64,000 nucleotides of DNA, from contig CAWJKG010000002.1 of the NCBI GenBank assembly GCA_963843365.1, positions 372,001 to 436,000 on the forward strand, read 5' to 3'. Origin of the DNA: Bog-473 sp963843365. GTDB lineage: Bacteria; Actinomycetota; Acidimicrobiia; Acidimicrobiales; RAAP-2. Of the stretch, positions 15,354-23,032 are shown one piece after another (position 1 is the first letter of the stretch; every line of letters begins with the position of its first letter). Made by a program: the position numbers and the translations under genes. Below the pieces are notes generated by a model. That model was given only the letters and a program-made list of their open reading frames with translations, did no database searches and was not told the origin of the DNA.

Positions 15354-16220
15354 TCAGTGCGCCTTGAGGTGGCGGATCAGCAGGGACGAGAGCTCGACGG
15401 GTGCCATCTCCGGAATCCAGTGCGACACGTTGTCGAGCACCTCGAAGGTGTACGGGCCCTGCACGCACTCGGCCGTGTTCTGGGCAGCCGCCCACCCGAA
15501 CGCCACGTCCCCCGTGGACCACACGTAGAGGGTGGGGACACAGATCGGGTTCAGCCCCACCAGCGAGCTCCCGTCCATGGCCCGGTACCAATTGAGGGCC
15601 GCCGTGAGGGCGCCCGGCTCGGTCAGCGCGGCGACGTACATCCGGGCGTCCTCGTCGTCGAGGCCCGTCTCGGCCAGGAGCGTGGCGAGGCCGCCGCCGG
15701 CGCCGTCGGCCCCCAACAGCAGGCGCTCGGGCAGTTCCGGCGCTCGGAAGGCCTCCATCGACGCGCCATAGGCGGCCTGGGTCGGATCGGCGCCGCGCTG
15801 CGCCTCGTGCAGCGCCAGCGGGTGCGGGGTCGAGACGACGCTCAACGTGCGCACGCGCCCCGGGTGCTGCGAGGCGATGATCCAGGCGAGCATGCCGCCC
15901 CAGTCGTGTCCCACCAGATCGAACGACTCCATGTCCATGGCGTCGGCCAAGGCGATCACGTCCTGCAGCAGATGCTCGGTGGCGTAGTCGTCCACCCCGG
16001 CCGGGCGGGCGCCCATGCAGTACCCGCGCTGGTCCGGGGCGATGGCCCGGTACCCGGCGCGGCCCAACGCCCACAGCTCGTCCCGCCAGGCCCACGAGGT
16101 CTGGGGGAAGCCGTGCAGCAACAGGATCCGGCGCCCCTCGTGCGGGCCACAGGCCCGGCCGGTGAAAGTGAAGCCGCCCGCCTCGATCTCGAGCCGGTCG
16201 ATCGCCCCGATCGCGTCCAC
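15354..16220 (-). CDS. Alpha/beta hydrolase, epoxide-hydrolase-like
   Basis: 288 aa. LLLHGFPQTSWAWR (oxyanion loop), DQRGYCMG and VGHDWGGMLAW give an Asp nucleophile as in epoxide hydrolases and haloalkane dehalogenases rather than the Ser of esterases. The catalytic His is in DNVSHWIPE near the C-terminus. The GTG at 16220 begins VDAIGAIDRLEIE. It is 16 nt downstream of a conserved hypothetical gene and 62 nt upstream of the acyl-CoA dehydrogenase, so it may be part of the same catabolic operon. Substrate unknown. Confidence 0.85.
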   Translation of the reverse strand: MDAIGAIDRLEIEAGGFTFTGRACGPHEGRRILLLHGFPQTSWAWRDELWALGRAGYRAIAPDQRGYCMGARPAGVDDYATEHLLQDVIALADAMDMESFDLVGHDWGGMLAWIIASQHPGRVRTLSVVSTPHPLALHEAQRGADPTQAAYGASMEAFRAPELPERLLLGADGAGGGLATLLAETGLDDEDARMYVAALTEPGALTAALNWYRAMDGSSLVGLNPICVPTLYVWSTGDVAFGWAAAQNTAECVQGPYTFEVLDNVSHWIPEMAPVELSSLLIRHLKAH

Positions 16221-16236
16221 GGTGCGTGCGCCGCGG

Positions 16237-16731
16237 CTACGCGGCCGGGCCGCTCCCGGCGCGGACCACATCGGGGCGCTGCCGGAGCGTCTCCTCGGGG
16301 ACGGAGTCGACGAGGGCGCGCTGCGCCACGTAGTCGTGCGACACAGAGGAGAACGCGATGCGGCGGGCCGCCCGCACGTCGGCCGGGGCGTCACCGAGGA
16401 AGTCCCACAGGTCCAGCGCGAACTTGACGTCGTAAATGCAGGGCGCCCGCCCGAACAGGGCTGCCCGCCGGGACGCGACGAGGGCGACGCCGAGCAGGAC
16501 ATCGTGCGCCGACTCGCCTTCGCTCAGCCTGAGCTCACCTTCGAAACGGTGGGCCAGGCGGAGCGCGAAACCCGAGTCGGGACCCGGCGTCCCGATGGAG
16601 GCGCCCCGCCGCATCGTCGGTCCCACCAGCTCGGCCGGCCGGTCGGCGGTCCAGATCCCGGGGACGTCCAGGTGCCGGGCCGGCCGGACCTGATCCGCCT
16701 CGGCGATGGGCACGAACGTGGGCTGCGTCAT
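16237..16731 (-). CDS. Conserved-looking hypothetical protein, 164 aa
   Basis: It begins MTQPTFVPIAEADQVRPARH. Other recognisable stretches are HLDVPGIWTADRPAEL, SGFALRLAHRFEGELRL and APCIYDVKFALDLWDFLGD. It is mixed alpha/beta and soluble, with no signal peptide. I do not recognise a family. Spacing is tight on both sides (10 nt to the CocE-type hydrolase, 16 nt to the epoxide-hydrolase-like gene), so it is very probably co-transcribed with them. Confidence 0.75.
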   Translation of the reverse strand: MTQPTFVPIAEADQVRPARHLDVPGIWTADRPAELVGPTMRRGASIGTPGPDSGFALRLAHRFEGELRLSEGESAHDVLLGVALVASRRAALFGRAPCIYDVKFALDLWDFLGDAPADVRAARRIAFSSVSHDYVAQRALVDSVPEETLRQRPDVVRAGSGPAA

Positions 16732-16741
16732 GCGCGGGAGG

Positions 16742-18436
16742 TTAGCCGAGGGGGTCGGCTGCACCCACCACGTGCCGACCGAGCGAGCCCTCGTCGAGCA
16801 GCGGTACCACGTGCAGCATGACGGAGGACGGGTGTGCGCCGTCGTGGAAGACCTCCACGTCGGCCGAGCGCAGCGTGGCCCCCGTGGCCAGTGGCTCGCC
16901 CGTCCCCGCGTTGCGGTTGAACAGCGGGTGGGCGCCGCTCGAGACCTGCAGGCGTATGCGGTGGCCGGCCCGGAACGTGTTGGCCGTGGGCCACAACGCG
17001 ATCTCGATCGGCAGGACACCGTCCTCGTCCGGCGTGACGCTGCCGGGCACCACGCGGACGATGCCGTCGCTCAGGTTGAAGGACTTGCCCTTTTCGGTGA
17101 CGTCGCAGAGGCGCACGAAGACGTCGACGTGTGCGAGCGACGAGCGGACGTAGAGGGTGGACGTGACCGGGCCGATGACCGTGAGGTCCTCGGTGAGCAC
17201 CGGGCTGGTGAAGGTGAGCACGTCCCGCCGCCGCTCACGCCGCGACTGCTCCTTGCGACCCGCCGTGGCCATGTTGAGCGACGGCCCGCCCACCGAGGGG
17301 GTGGGGTCGTGCGGGTTGTAGTGGTAGCGGGCGGGTGGGCTGTCGGCACCGGGTGGTTCGGCGGCCAGCGTGCCGCCGCGCCCGAGGTACCACCGCGCCG
17401 ACTCCCCGGCCGGCGGCCACAGGGAGAACTCCTGCCACGTGCGCGAGCCCATCACGAACACGCGTACCGGCGCGTCGTGCCGCTCGACGTCGTCACCCCC
17501 GAGCTGGCTGTCGAACCAACGGGGACCGTCGCGGACGGATTCGGCGAAGAGCCCGGGGCTGCTGTGCGTCCAGGGGCCGATGGTCAGGCGCGCCGGCCGG
17601 CCGGCACGGCGGAGCGCCTCGTAGTCGTCCACCTGCGCCTTGAGGAAGAGGTCGTACCAGCCCCCGATGAAGCTGCTGGGCGGGACCGCGTCGAGGCGCC
17701 GCCCGAAGTCGACGGGGTCCCACCACGAGTCCCCCGGCGTGCTGTGCGCCAGCCAGTCCTGGTAGAAGTCCACCGGCGTGCCGACGGCGGCGCTGTCACA
17801 CCTCCCGAGGGGCAGCACCTCGCTCGCCGCCGCCACCACGCGGGCACTGCGCAGCCGGGCGCCCAGGACGGCGCGCCACCCGAGCTCCTGGTGCGAGATC
17901 TCGTGGATCCAGGCCAACCCGGTCTCGAGTGCGAAGGCGCCGCCCGGGAACACGGCGGAGTCCCCGAAGTTGGCCGCCGTGACCTGCAAGCAGAGGGCAC
18001 GCAGGTAGTCCGGGGCGTCCTGCGCCACGGCCCACTGCGCCAGGCCGAGATAGCTGGCGCCCCACATGACGAGGCGCCCGTCGAACCAGGGCTGGCCGGC
18101 CACCCATTCCAGCGTCGCCCGTCCGTCCGCCTGCTCGTTGCGTATGGGGACGAAGGCGCCGCCGGACCCGAACGTCCCCCGGCAGCTCTGGATCACGACC
18201 TGGTAGCCGCGCTCGGCGTAGATCCGGCCGAGCGGCCCCATGATCCCGCGTCCGTAGGGCGTGCGGATCAGTACGGTCGCCGGGTCGCGATCGGGGTGCG
18301 TCGGGTACCAGCGATCGGCCACCAGCTCCACGCCGTCGGGCATTTTGGCGGCCAGCCCACGCTCGACCGACACGTCCGTGGTCTGGGGAGGAGGAAGCTT
18401 CACGACGGACGCGGCGATCCGGCTGAAGACCGTCAT
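16742..18436 (-). CDS. CocE/NonD family hydrolase (X-Pro dipeptidyl-peptidase S15 type)
   Basis: 564 aa. The alpha/beta core has VLIRTPYGRG, VVIQSCRGTFGSGG and WGASYLGLAQW (nucleophilic Ser). A helical cap follows, then a C-terminal jelly-roll with TSTLYVRSSLAHVDVFVRL and TFRAGHRIRLQVSSGAHP, as in cocaine esterase CocE. It has no signal peptide, so it acts in the cytoplasm on esters or amides. It is first in a minus-strand run with the hypothetical protein and the epoxide-hydrolase-like gene. Substrate unknown. Confidence 0.88.
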   Translation of the reverse strand: MTVFSRIAASVVKLPPPQTTDVSVERGLAAKMPDGVELVADRWYPTHPDRDPATVLIRTPYGRGIMGPLGRIYAERGYQVVIQSCRGTFGSGGAFVPIRNEQADGRATLEWVAGQPWFDGRLVMWGASYLGLAQWAVAQDAPDYLRALCLQVTAANFGDSAVFPGGAFALETGLAWIHEISHQELGWRAVLGARLRSARVVAAASEVLPLGRCDSAAVGTPVDFYQDWLAHSTPGDSWWDPVDFGRRLDAVPPSSFIGGWYDLFLKAQVDDYEALRRAGRPARLTIGPWTHSSPGLFAESVRDGPRWFDSQLGGDDVERHDAPVRVFVMGSRTWQEFSLWPPAGESARWYLGRGGTLAAEPPGADSPPARYHYNPHDPTPSVGGPSLNMATAGRKEQSRRERRRDVLTFTSPVLTEDLTVIGPVTSTLYVRSSLAHVDVFVRLCDVTEKGKSFNLSDGIVRVVPGSVTPDEDGVLPIEIALWPTANTFRAGHRIRLQVSSGAHPLFNRNAGTGEPLATGATLRSADVEVFHDGAHPSSVMLHVVPLLDEGSLGRHVVGAADPLG

Positions 18437-18490
18437 GTGTGACCCCCCTGCGATTCCTCCGTCGAGCTCGTGAGCTCCACTCTCCCCGAC

Positions 18491-20185
18491 TCAGGAGGCG
18501 TGCAGCAACCCGAAGACGATCGAGTCGTAGAGCGCCTGCCAGCTGGCCTCGATGATGTTCTCCGAGACCCCGATGGTGGTCCAGGTCCGCTGCCCGTCGG
18601 TCGTGTCCACCAGGACCCGGGTCACGGCACCGGTGCCGCGCCCGGTGTCGAGCACGCGCACGCGGTAGTCGGTCAGGTGGATGTGGTCGAGCGCCGGGAA
18701 CTTGGAGCCGATGGCGCCGCGCAAGGCGCCATCGAGCGCGTTGACCGGGCCGTTGCCCTCGGCCACCGCGACAATCCGCTCGGGCCCGACGTGGACCTTG
18801 ACGGTGGCTTCGGTCATGACCCCGGCGGCCTCGTCGCCGCCGGTCGTCTCCGGACCGTCGGTCTCGTGACGCTGATCGTGGTCCGTGATGACGCGGAAGG
18901 ACTCCACCGTGAAGAAGTCCGCCACCCAGCCCGTGGCCCGGCGCAGCAGCAGCTCCAACGACCCGTCGGCCACCTCGAAGTGGTAGCCCTCGTGCTCCAG
19001 GCGCTTGAGCTCGTCGAGCACGCGGCCGATGACCTCACCGTCGAGCTCGAGCCCCAGCTCGGCCGCCTTCATGGCCAGCGTCGACCGGCCGGCCATCTCG
19101 GAGACGACCACCCTCGTCCCGTTCCCGACCAGGTTGGGCTCCACGTGTTCGTAGAGGTCGGCGCTCCGGGCCACGGCGCTGGCGTGCAGGCCGCCCTTGT
19201 GCGCGAAGACCGAGTTCCCCACGTAGGGCTGCTGCGGGTCGGGTGCGATGTTGACGAGCTCGGCGATGTGGTGCGAAACCGGTGTGAGGCGCTCCAGGCG
19301 GTCGGCCGGGATCGTGCGGATGTTGAGCTTGAGCGACAGGTTGGGGATGGCCGCCGACAGGTCGGTGTTCCCCGCCCGCTCGCCGTACCCGTTGATGCAC
19401 CCCTGCACCTGCGTGGCTCCCGCCTGCACCGCCACCAGCGAGTTCGCCACCGCGCAGCCGGCGTCGTTGTGGCAGTGGATGCCCAGCTGCGCGCTCGTCC
19501 GTTCCCGCACGTCGGCCACGGCCTGCCCCACGTCGTCGGGCAGGGAGCCACCGTTGGTGTCGCAGAGCACCAGCGCCTCCGCGCCAGCCTCCTCGGCCGC
19601 GGCCAGGACCGACAGCGCGAAGTCGGGATTGCGGCGGTAGCCGTCGAAGAAGTGCTCCGCATCGAGGAAGACCCGCAGGTCGTGCTCGCGCAGGAAGCGC
19701 ACCGAGTCGGCCACCATGGCCACCGCTTCGTCCAGTGACGTGCGGAGGGCCTCGGCGACGTGGCGGTCCCACGACTTGGCCACGATGCAGGCGACAGGTG
19801 CGCCGGCCTCCACCAGGTTGGCCAGCACGCTGTCGGTCTCCGGCTTCACGCCGGCCCGCCGGGTTGAACCGAACGCCACCAACGTCGCACTCTGCAGCGT
19901 CAGCTCTCTCTTGGCCCGGTCGAAGAACTCGACGTCCTTGGGGTTGGCCCCCGGCCACCCGCCCTCGATGTAGGTGACGCCGAGGTGGTCGAGCTGCTCG
20001 GCCACCCGCAACTTGTCGTCGACCGTGAGGGAGAGGCCCTCCTGCTGGCTCCCGTCCCGCAGAATGGTGTCGAAGATGTCGACCGCCTCGGGCAGCTCGG
20101 GGACGGCGAAGTCGTGTGCGTGCGCGCTGTGGCCGTGGGCATGGGTGTGGCGGACCCCACCGTGGCTGTGGGCGTCAGTCGACAT
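18491..20185 (-). CDS. cimA: (R)-citramalate synthase
   Basis: 564 aa. CimA condenses pyruvate and acetyl-CoA to citramalate, opening a threonine-independent route to isoleucine. The HMGL-like TIM barrel has DTILRDGSQQEGLSLT, ALVLCDTNGGSLPDDVG, IHCHNDAGCAVANSLVAVQA (metal-binding His) and INGYGERAGN. A C-terminal LeuA-type allosteric domain carries VKVHVGPERIVAVAEGNGP. An unusual His-rich N-terminal extension (about eight His in 25 residues) precedes the barrel. Its start overlaps the ilvE stop by 11 nt. Together with LeuC/D, LeuB and Ilv enzymes in the same window it completes isoleucine synthesis. It could be called a second 2-isopropylmalate synthase, but a separate LeuA is present. Confidence 0.88.
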   Translation of the reverse strand: MSTDAHSHGGVRHTHAHGHSAHAHDFAVPELPEAVDIFDTILRDGSQQEGLSLTVDDKLRVAEQLDHLGVTYIEGGWPGANPKDVEFFDRAKRELTLQSATLVAFGSTRRAGVKPETDSVLANLVEAGAPVACIVAKSWDRHVAEALRTSLDEAVAMVADSVRFLREHDLRVFLDAEHFFDGYRRNPDFALSVLAAAEEAGAEALVLCDTNGGSLPDDVGQAVADVRERTSAQLGIHCHNDAGCAVANSLVAVQAGATQVQGCINGYGERAGNTDLSAAIPNLSLKLNIRTIPADRLERLTPVSHHIAELVNIAPDPQQPYVGNSVFAHKGGLHASAVARSADLYEHVEPNLVGNGTRVVVSEMAGRSTLAMKAAELGLELDGEVIGRVLDELKRLEHEGYHFEVADGSLELLLRRATGWVADFFTVESFRVITDHDQRHETDGPETTGGDEAAGVMTEATVKVHVGPERIVAVAEGNGPVNALDGALRGAIGSKFPALDHIHLTDYRVRVLDTGRGTGAVTRVLVDTTDGQRTWTTIGVSENIIEASWQALYDSIVFGLLHAS

Positions 20186-21104
20186 AGTCCAGCCACTCCT
20201 TGTACTGATCGACCTCGCCCCGCACGGTGGCGAAGTAGGTCTGTTGGATCTCCTTGGTGATCTTGCCGGGGCGCCCCGGCCCCACCGGCCGATCGTCCAC
20301 GGCGCGGATCGGCACCACCTCGGCCGCGGTACCGGTGAGGAACGCCTCGTCGGCCAGGTAGAGGTCGGTGCGGATGATCGGCTCGTGACGGACCTCGTAG
20401 CCGAGGTCGCGGGCGATCGTCTCGACCGAGTCCTGGGTGATGCCGTCCAGCGCGCCGGCGTCGGACGTCGGCGGCGTGAACAGCACCCCGTCGCGCACGA
20501 GGAAGATGTTCTCGCCCGTGCACTCGCTGACGTCGCCGTTGGGGGCCAGCAGGATGGCCTCGTCGTAGCCCGCCTTCAGCGCCTCCACCTTGGCCAGCGA
20601 GGAGTTGGCGTACATCCCGGTCCCCTTGGCCGCGGTCGGCACCGCGTTGGGGTCATGACGCCGCCACGAGCTGATCTTGCACGAGACGCCGTTGGCGACG
20701 CCCTCGTCGCCCAGATAGGTCCCCCAGGGCCACGCCGCCACCGAGACGTTGACCGGACAGGGCAGGGGGTTGAGCCCCATTTCGCCGTACCCGAGGTAGA
20801 CCAGCGGACGGATGTAGCAGCCGTCGTGCAGGCCATTGACGCGCACGACCAGCTTGGTCGCCTCGATGATCTCGTCGACCGTGAAGGGCACGTCGATCAT
20901 GAAGATGTGGGCCGAGGCGAACAGGCGCCGGATGTGGTCCCCGAGGCGGAACACGGCCACGCCGCTGCTCGTCGGGTAGGCCCGGATCCCCTCGAAGACG
21001 CCGGAGCCGTAGTGCATGGTGTGGGTCAGGACGTGCACGGTGGCGTCGGCCCAGTCGACGAGCTCCCCGTCCATCCAGATCTTCTCGGTCGTGGTGATCG
21101 GCAT
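20175..21104 (-). CDS. ilvE: Branched-chain amino-acid aminotransferase
   Basis: 309 aa class IV PLP aminotransferase catalysing the last step of Leu, Ile and Val synthesis. KIWMDGELVDWADATVHVLT begins the fold; AAKGTGMYANS holds the PLP Lys, GDVSECTGENIFLV the supporting Glu, and LTGTAAEVVPI the phosphate loop. It is of standard length. It starts 5 nt downstream of the leuB stop and overlaps cimA by 11 nt, so leuB-ilvE-cimA is one operon expected to respond to the leuB leader. Confidence 0.93.
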   Translation of the reverse strand: MPITTTEKIWMDGELVDWADATVHVLTHTMHYGSGVFEGIRAYPTSSGVAVFRLGDHIRRLFASAHIFMIDVPFTVDEIIEATKLVVRVNGLHDGCYIRPLVYLGYGEMGLNPLPCPVNVSVAAWPWGTYLGDEGVANGVSCKISSWRRHDPNAVPTAAKGTGMYANSSLAKVEALKAGYDEAILLAPNGDVSECTGENIFLVRDGVLFTPPTSDAGALDGITQDSVETIARDLGYEVRHEPIIRTDLYLADEAFLTGTAAEVVPIRAVDDRPVGPGRPGKITKEIQQTYFATVRGEVDQYKEWLDYVD

Positions 21105-21109
21105 TTCGG

Positions 21110-22150
21110 CTACAGCCTTTCTGCGATGGCGTCGCCCACGGCGGTGGTGGAGAGCGCTTCGGTGGTGGAAGAGGGCGTTGACATGGAATCGGACTGGGCG
21201 CTGAGCGCCTTGAGAATGCGCGCCGCGGCGTCGGCCTCGCCCAGGTGGTCGAGCATGAGGGCGGCGGAATGGATGGCGGCGAGCGGGTTGGCGATCCCCT
21301 TGCCGGCGATGTCGTGGGCGGCACCGTGTACCGGTTCGAAGAGGGAGGGGCCCGTGCGCGCCGGGTTGAGGTTCGCCGAGGCCGCGAAGCCGATGCCACC
21401 GGAGACCGCGCCGGCGAGATCGGTCAGGATGTCGCCGAAGAGGTTGTCCGTGACGATCACGTCGTAGCGGGTGGGCTGCTCCACCATGTAGATGCAGGCG
21501 GCGTCGACGTGGTTGTAGTCCCACGACACGTCGGGGTACTCGGAGGCCACCTCGGTGACCGTGCGGTTCCACAGGTCCCCGGCGAAGGTCAGCACGTTCG
21601 TCTTGTGCACGAGCGTCAGTCGGTTGCTGCGCCGGCCCGCCAGCTCGAAGGCGAAGCGGACGCAGCGCTCGGCGCCCATGCGGGTGTTCACGGAACCCTG
21701 GGTCGCCACCTCGTAGGGGGTCCCCTTGCGCAGGAACCCGCCCTCACCGGCATAGGTCCCTTCCGTGTTCTCCCGGATGACGGCGAAGTCGGCCCCTTCG
21801 GCGATCGACCCCGGCACCCCCTTGAAGGGCCGCAGGTTGACGTAGAGGTCCAGCTCGAAGCGCAGCTTCAGCAGGAGCCCACGCTCCAGCGTCCCGGGCG
21901 GGACGGTGGTGTCGCCGACGGGCGGTCCGACGGCGCCCAGCAGAATGGCGTCGTACCCTCGCAACTCCTCGAGCGTCTCGTCGGGGAGCACCGTCCCGTC
22001 CCGGAGGTAGCGGGCCGCGCCGAGATCGAATTCGGTCGTGTCGAGGTCGACGCCGGCCGCAGCCACGACCTTGAGCGCCTCGGCGCAGACCTCCGGCCCG
22101 ATGCCGTCGCCGCCGATGACGGCGACCCGATGCCTGCTGCCCTGGTTCAC
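21110..22150 (-). CDS. leuB: 3-Isopropylmalate dehydrogenase
   Basis: 346 aa decarboxylating dehydrogenase acting in leucine synthesis and on the citramalate-derived intermediate for isoleucine. VAVIGGDGIGPEV opens the fold; LRFELDLYVNLRPF, VIRENTEGTYAG and IVTDNLFGDILTDLAGAV carry substrate- and metal-binding residues, and FEPVHGAAHDIAGKGIANP is the family end signature. The GTG start is preceded by AAAGGA with about 8-nt spacing. It is first gene of leuB-ilvE-cimA and lies 187 nt downstream of a leader ORF and terminator. Confidence 0.93.
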   Translation of the reverse strand: MNQGSRHRVAVIGGDGIGPEVCAEALKVVAAAGVDLDTTEFDLGAARYLRDGTVLPDETLEELRGYDAILLGAVGPPVGDTTVPPGTLERGLLLKLRFELDLYVNLRPFKGVPGSIAEGADFAVIRENTEGTYAGEGGFLRKGTPYEVATQGSVNTRMGAERCVRFAFELAGRRSNRLTLVHKTNVLTFAGDLWNRTVTEVASEYPDVSWDYNHVDAACIYMVEQPTRYDVIVTDNLFGDILTDLAGAVSGGIGFAASANLNPARTGPSLFEPVHGAAHDIAGKGIANPLAAIHSAALMLDHLGEADAAARILKALSAQSDSMSTPSSTTEALSTTAVGDAIAERL

Positions 22151-22281
22151 TCCTCTGATCCTTTCGTCGTCCTGCTGCGTGGTGGGTGATGCTGTGCGGT
22201 GCGGGTGCTGCGTGCTGTTGTCCGGCGCTCCCGTCCTGCGCCGGCGGCCCGTGGTTCGGCCGCACCGATTCGGCCGGGAAT

Positions 22282-22320
22282 TGAAAAACCGCCCACGCAG
22301 TGGACGGTTCGACGGCGCGC
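22282..22320 (-). terminator. leuB attenuator terminator and preceding hairpin
   Basis: Read on the minus strand, CCGTCCAC/GTGGGCGG (22307-22300 and 22296-22289) forms an 8-bp stem with a 3-nt loop, one G-U pair, followed by TTTTT: a textbook intrinsic terminator inside the leuB 5' region. Before it, GGCGCGCC and GCGCGCC (plus 22331-22337 and 22314-22320) form a second stem whose first base is the last base of the leader stop codon. Confidence 0.75.
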
Positions 22321-22336
22321 GGGGGGAGGGGCGCGC

Positions 22337-22375
22337 CTAGTGAATAATGCCTACGAGGTGCTCGGAGCGGTACAT
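22337..22375 (-). CDS. leuB leader peptide, MYRSEHLVGIIH
   Basis: 12-codon ORF upstream of leuB with control codons Leu-Val-Gly-Ile-Ile immediately before the stop. It is followed by a stop-codon hairpin and an intrinsic terminator, the arrangement of transcription attenuators controlled by ribosome stalling on scarce branched-chain aminoacyl-tRNAs. A TTGACG...GAGACT promoter places the transcript start only 2-3 nt before its ATG, so the leader is nearly leaderless and needs no ribosome binding site. Confidence 0.75.
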   Translation of the reverse strand: MYRSEHLVGIIH

Positions 22376-22384
22376 AGCCACACC

Positions 22385-22413
22385 AGTCTCTCGCAGCTGG
22401 GGCGTCTCGTCAA
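22385..22413 (-). promoter_or_regulatory. Promoter of the leuB leader transcript
   Basis: On the minus strand, -35 TTGACG (22413-22408), 17-nt spacer and -10 GAGACT (22390-22385). The -35 matches consensus well; the -10 keeps the conserved second A and final T. It ends 9 nt before the leader ATG. Confidence 0.5.
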
Positions 22414-22440
22414 CCAAGGGTGCAGCGCCGCGCCGGGCGA

Positions 22441-22469
22441 CTGACCGCCCGCGTGGGGCCGATTAGCCT
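22441..22469 (+). promoter_or_regulatory. Promoter of greA-leuC-leuD
   Basis: CTGACC (22441-22446), 17-nt spacer, TAGCCT (22464-22469), matching TTGACn and TAnnnT. It is 62 nt upstream of the greA start and back-to-back with the leuB leader promoter in the 381-nt divergent region 22151-22531. Confidence 0.5.
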
Positions 22470-22531
22470 TGGAGACTGCCGGCGCCGTGCACCGCACCGC
22501 CTGCAGGACCCGCCTTTCAGAGGACAGTGCC

Positions 22532-23032
22532 GTGACCAACGCATCCGCCAATCAGACCGAGACGACCAAGCTGACCCAGGCCACCTATGACCGCCTGGTG
22601 GCCGAGCTGGAGGATCTGACGACCCGCGGGCGGGTCGAGATCGCCCAGGCCATTGAGTCCGCCCGGGCGCTGGGCGACCTGAGCGAGAACGGCGACTACC
22701 ACGCCGCCAAGGACGCCCAGGGGAAGATGGAGTCGCGCATCCGCCAGCTCCAGGCGATGCTCAAGGAGGTCGAGATCGTCGACGAAGCGGGTTCCGACGA
22801 CGGTTCGATCTCGCTCGGCAGCACCGTGACCCTGCGCTACGAGGGCGACGACGAGGACGACACCCAGCAGTTCTTCGTCGGCTCCATCGAGGAGCGGCAG
22901 GGCGACCTTCCCGTCATCTCCCCCAGCTCGCCCCTGGGCCAGGTCCTGGTCGGGCGGGTCGCCGGGGACGCAGTGGAGTACCAGGCGCCCGGGGGCATGC
23001 TCACTGTGCACATCACGGCAGTCGACCGCTGA
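22532..23032 (+). CDS. greA: Transcription elongation factor GreA
   Basis: 166 aa. The N-terminal coiled coil carries DLSENGDYHAAKDAQ, whose acidic residues are placed at the RNA polymerase active site to stimulate cleavage of backtracked RNA. The C-terminal domain has FFVGSIEERQGDLPVISPSSPLG and VEYQAPGGMLTVHI, FKBP-like and standard. The GTG start at 22532 is preceded by AGAGGA with about 8-nt spacing; the ORF extends further upstream without family similarity. Its stop overlaps the leuC start (TGATG), so it is translationally coupled to leucine genes, an unusual partner. Confidence 0.93.
   Translation: MTNASANQTETTKLTQATYDRLVAELEDLTTRGRVEIAQAIESARALGDLSENGDYHAAKDAQGKMESRIRQLQAMLKEVEIVDEAGSDDGSISLGSTVTLRYEGDDEDDTQQFFVGSIEERQGDLPVISPSSPLGQVLVGRVAGDAVEYQAPGGMLTVHITAVDR

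Noticed and set aside
12472..15528. Long plus-strand ORF of about 1000 codons
   Set aside because: Antisense to the thiolase, hydratase and acyl-CoA dehydrogenase, which have strong family matches; a shadow.
22151..22531. T-box or riboswitch upstream of leuB
   Set aside because: No T-box sequence or specifier loop; a leader peptide and terminator explain the region.
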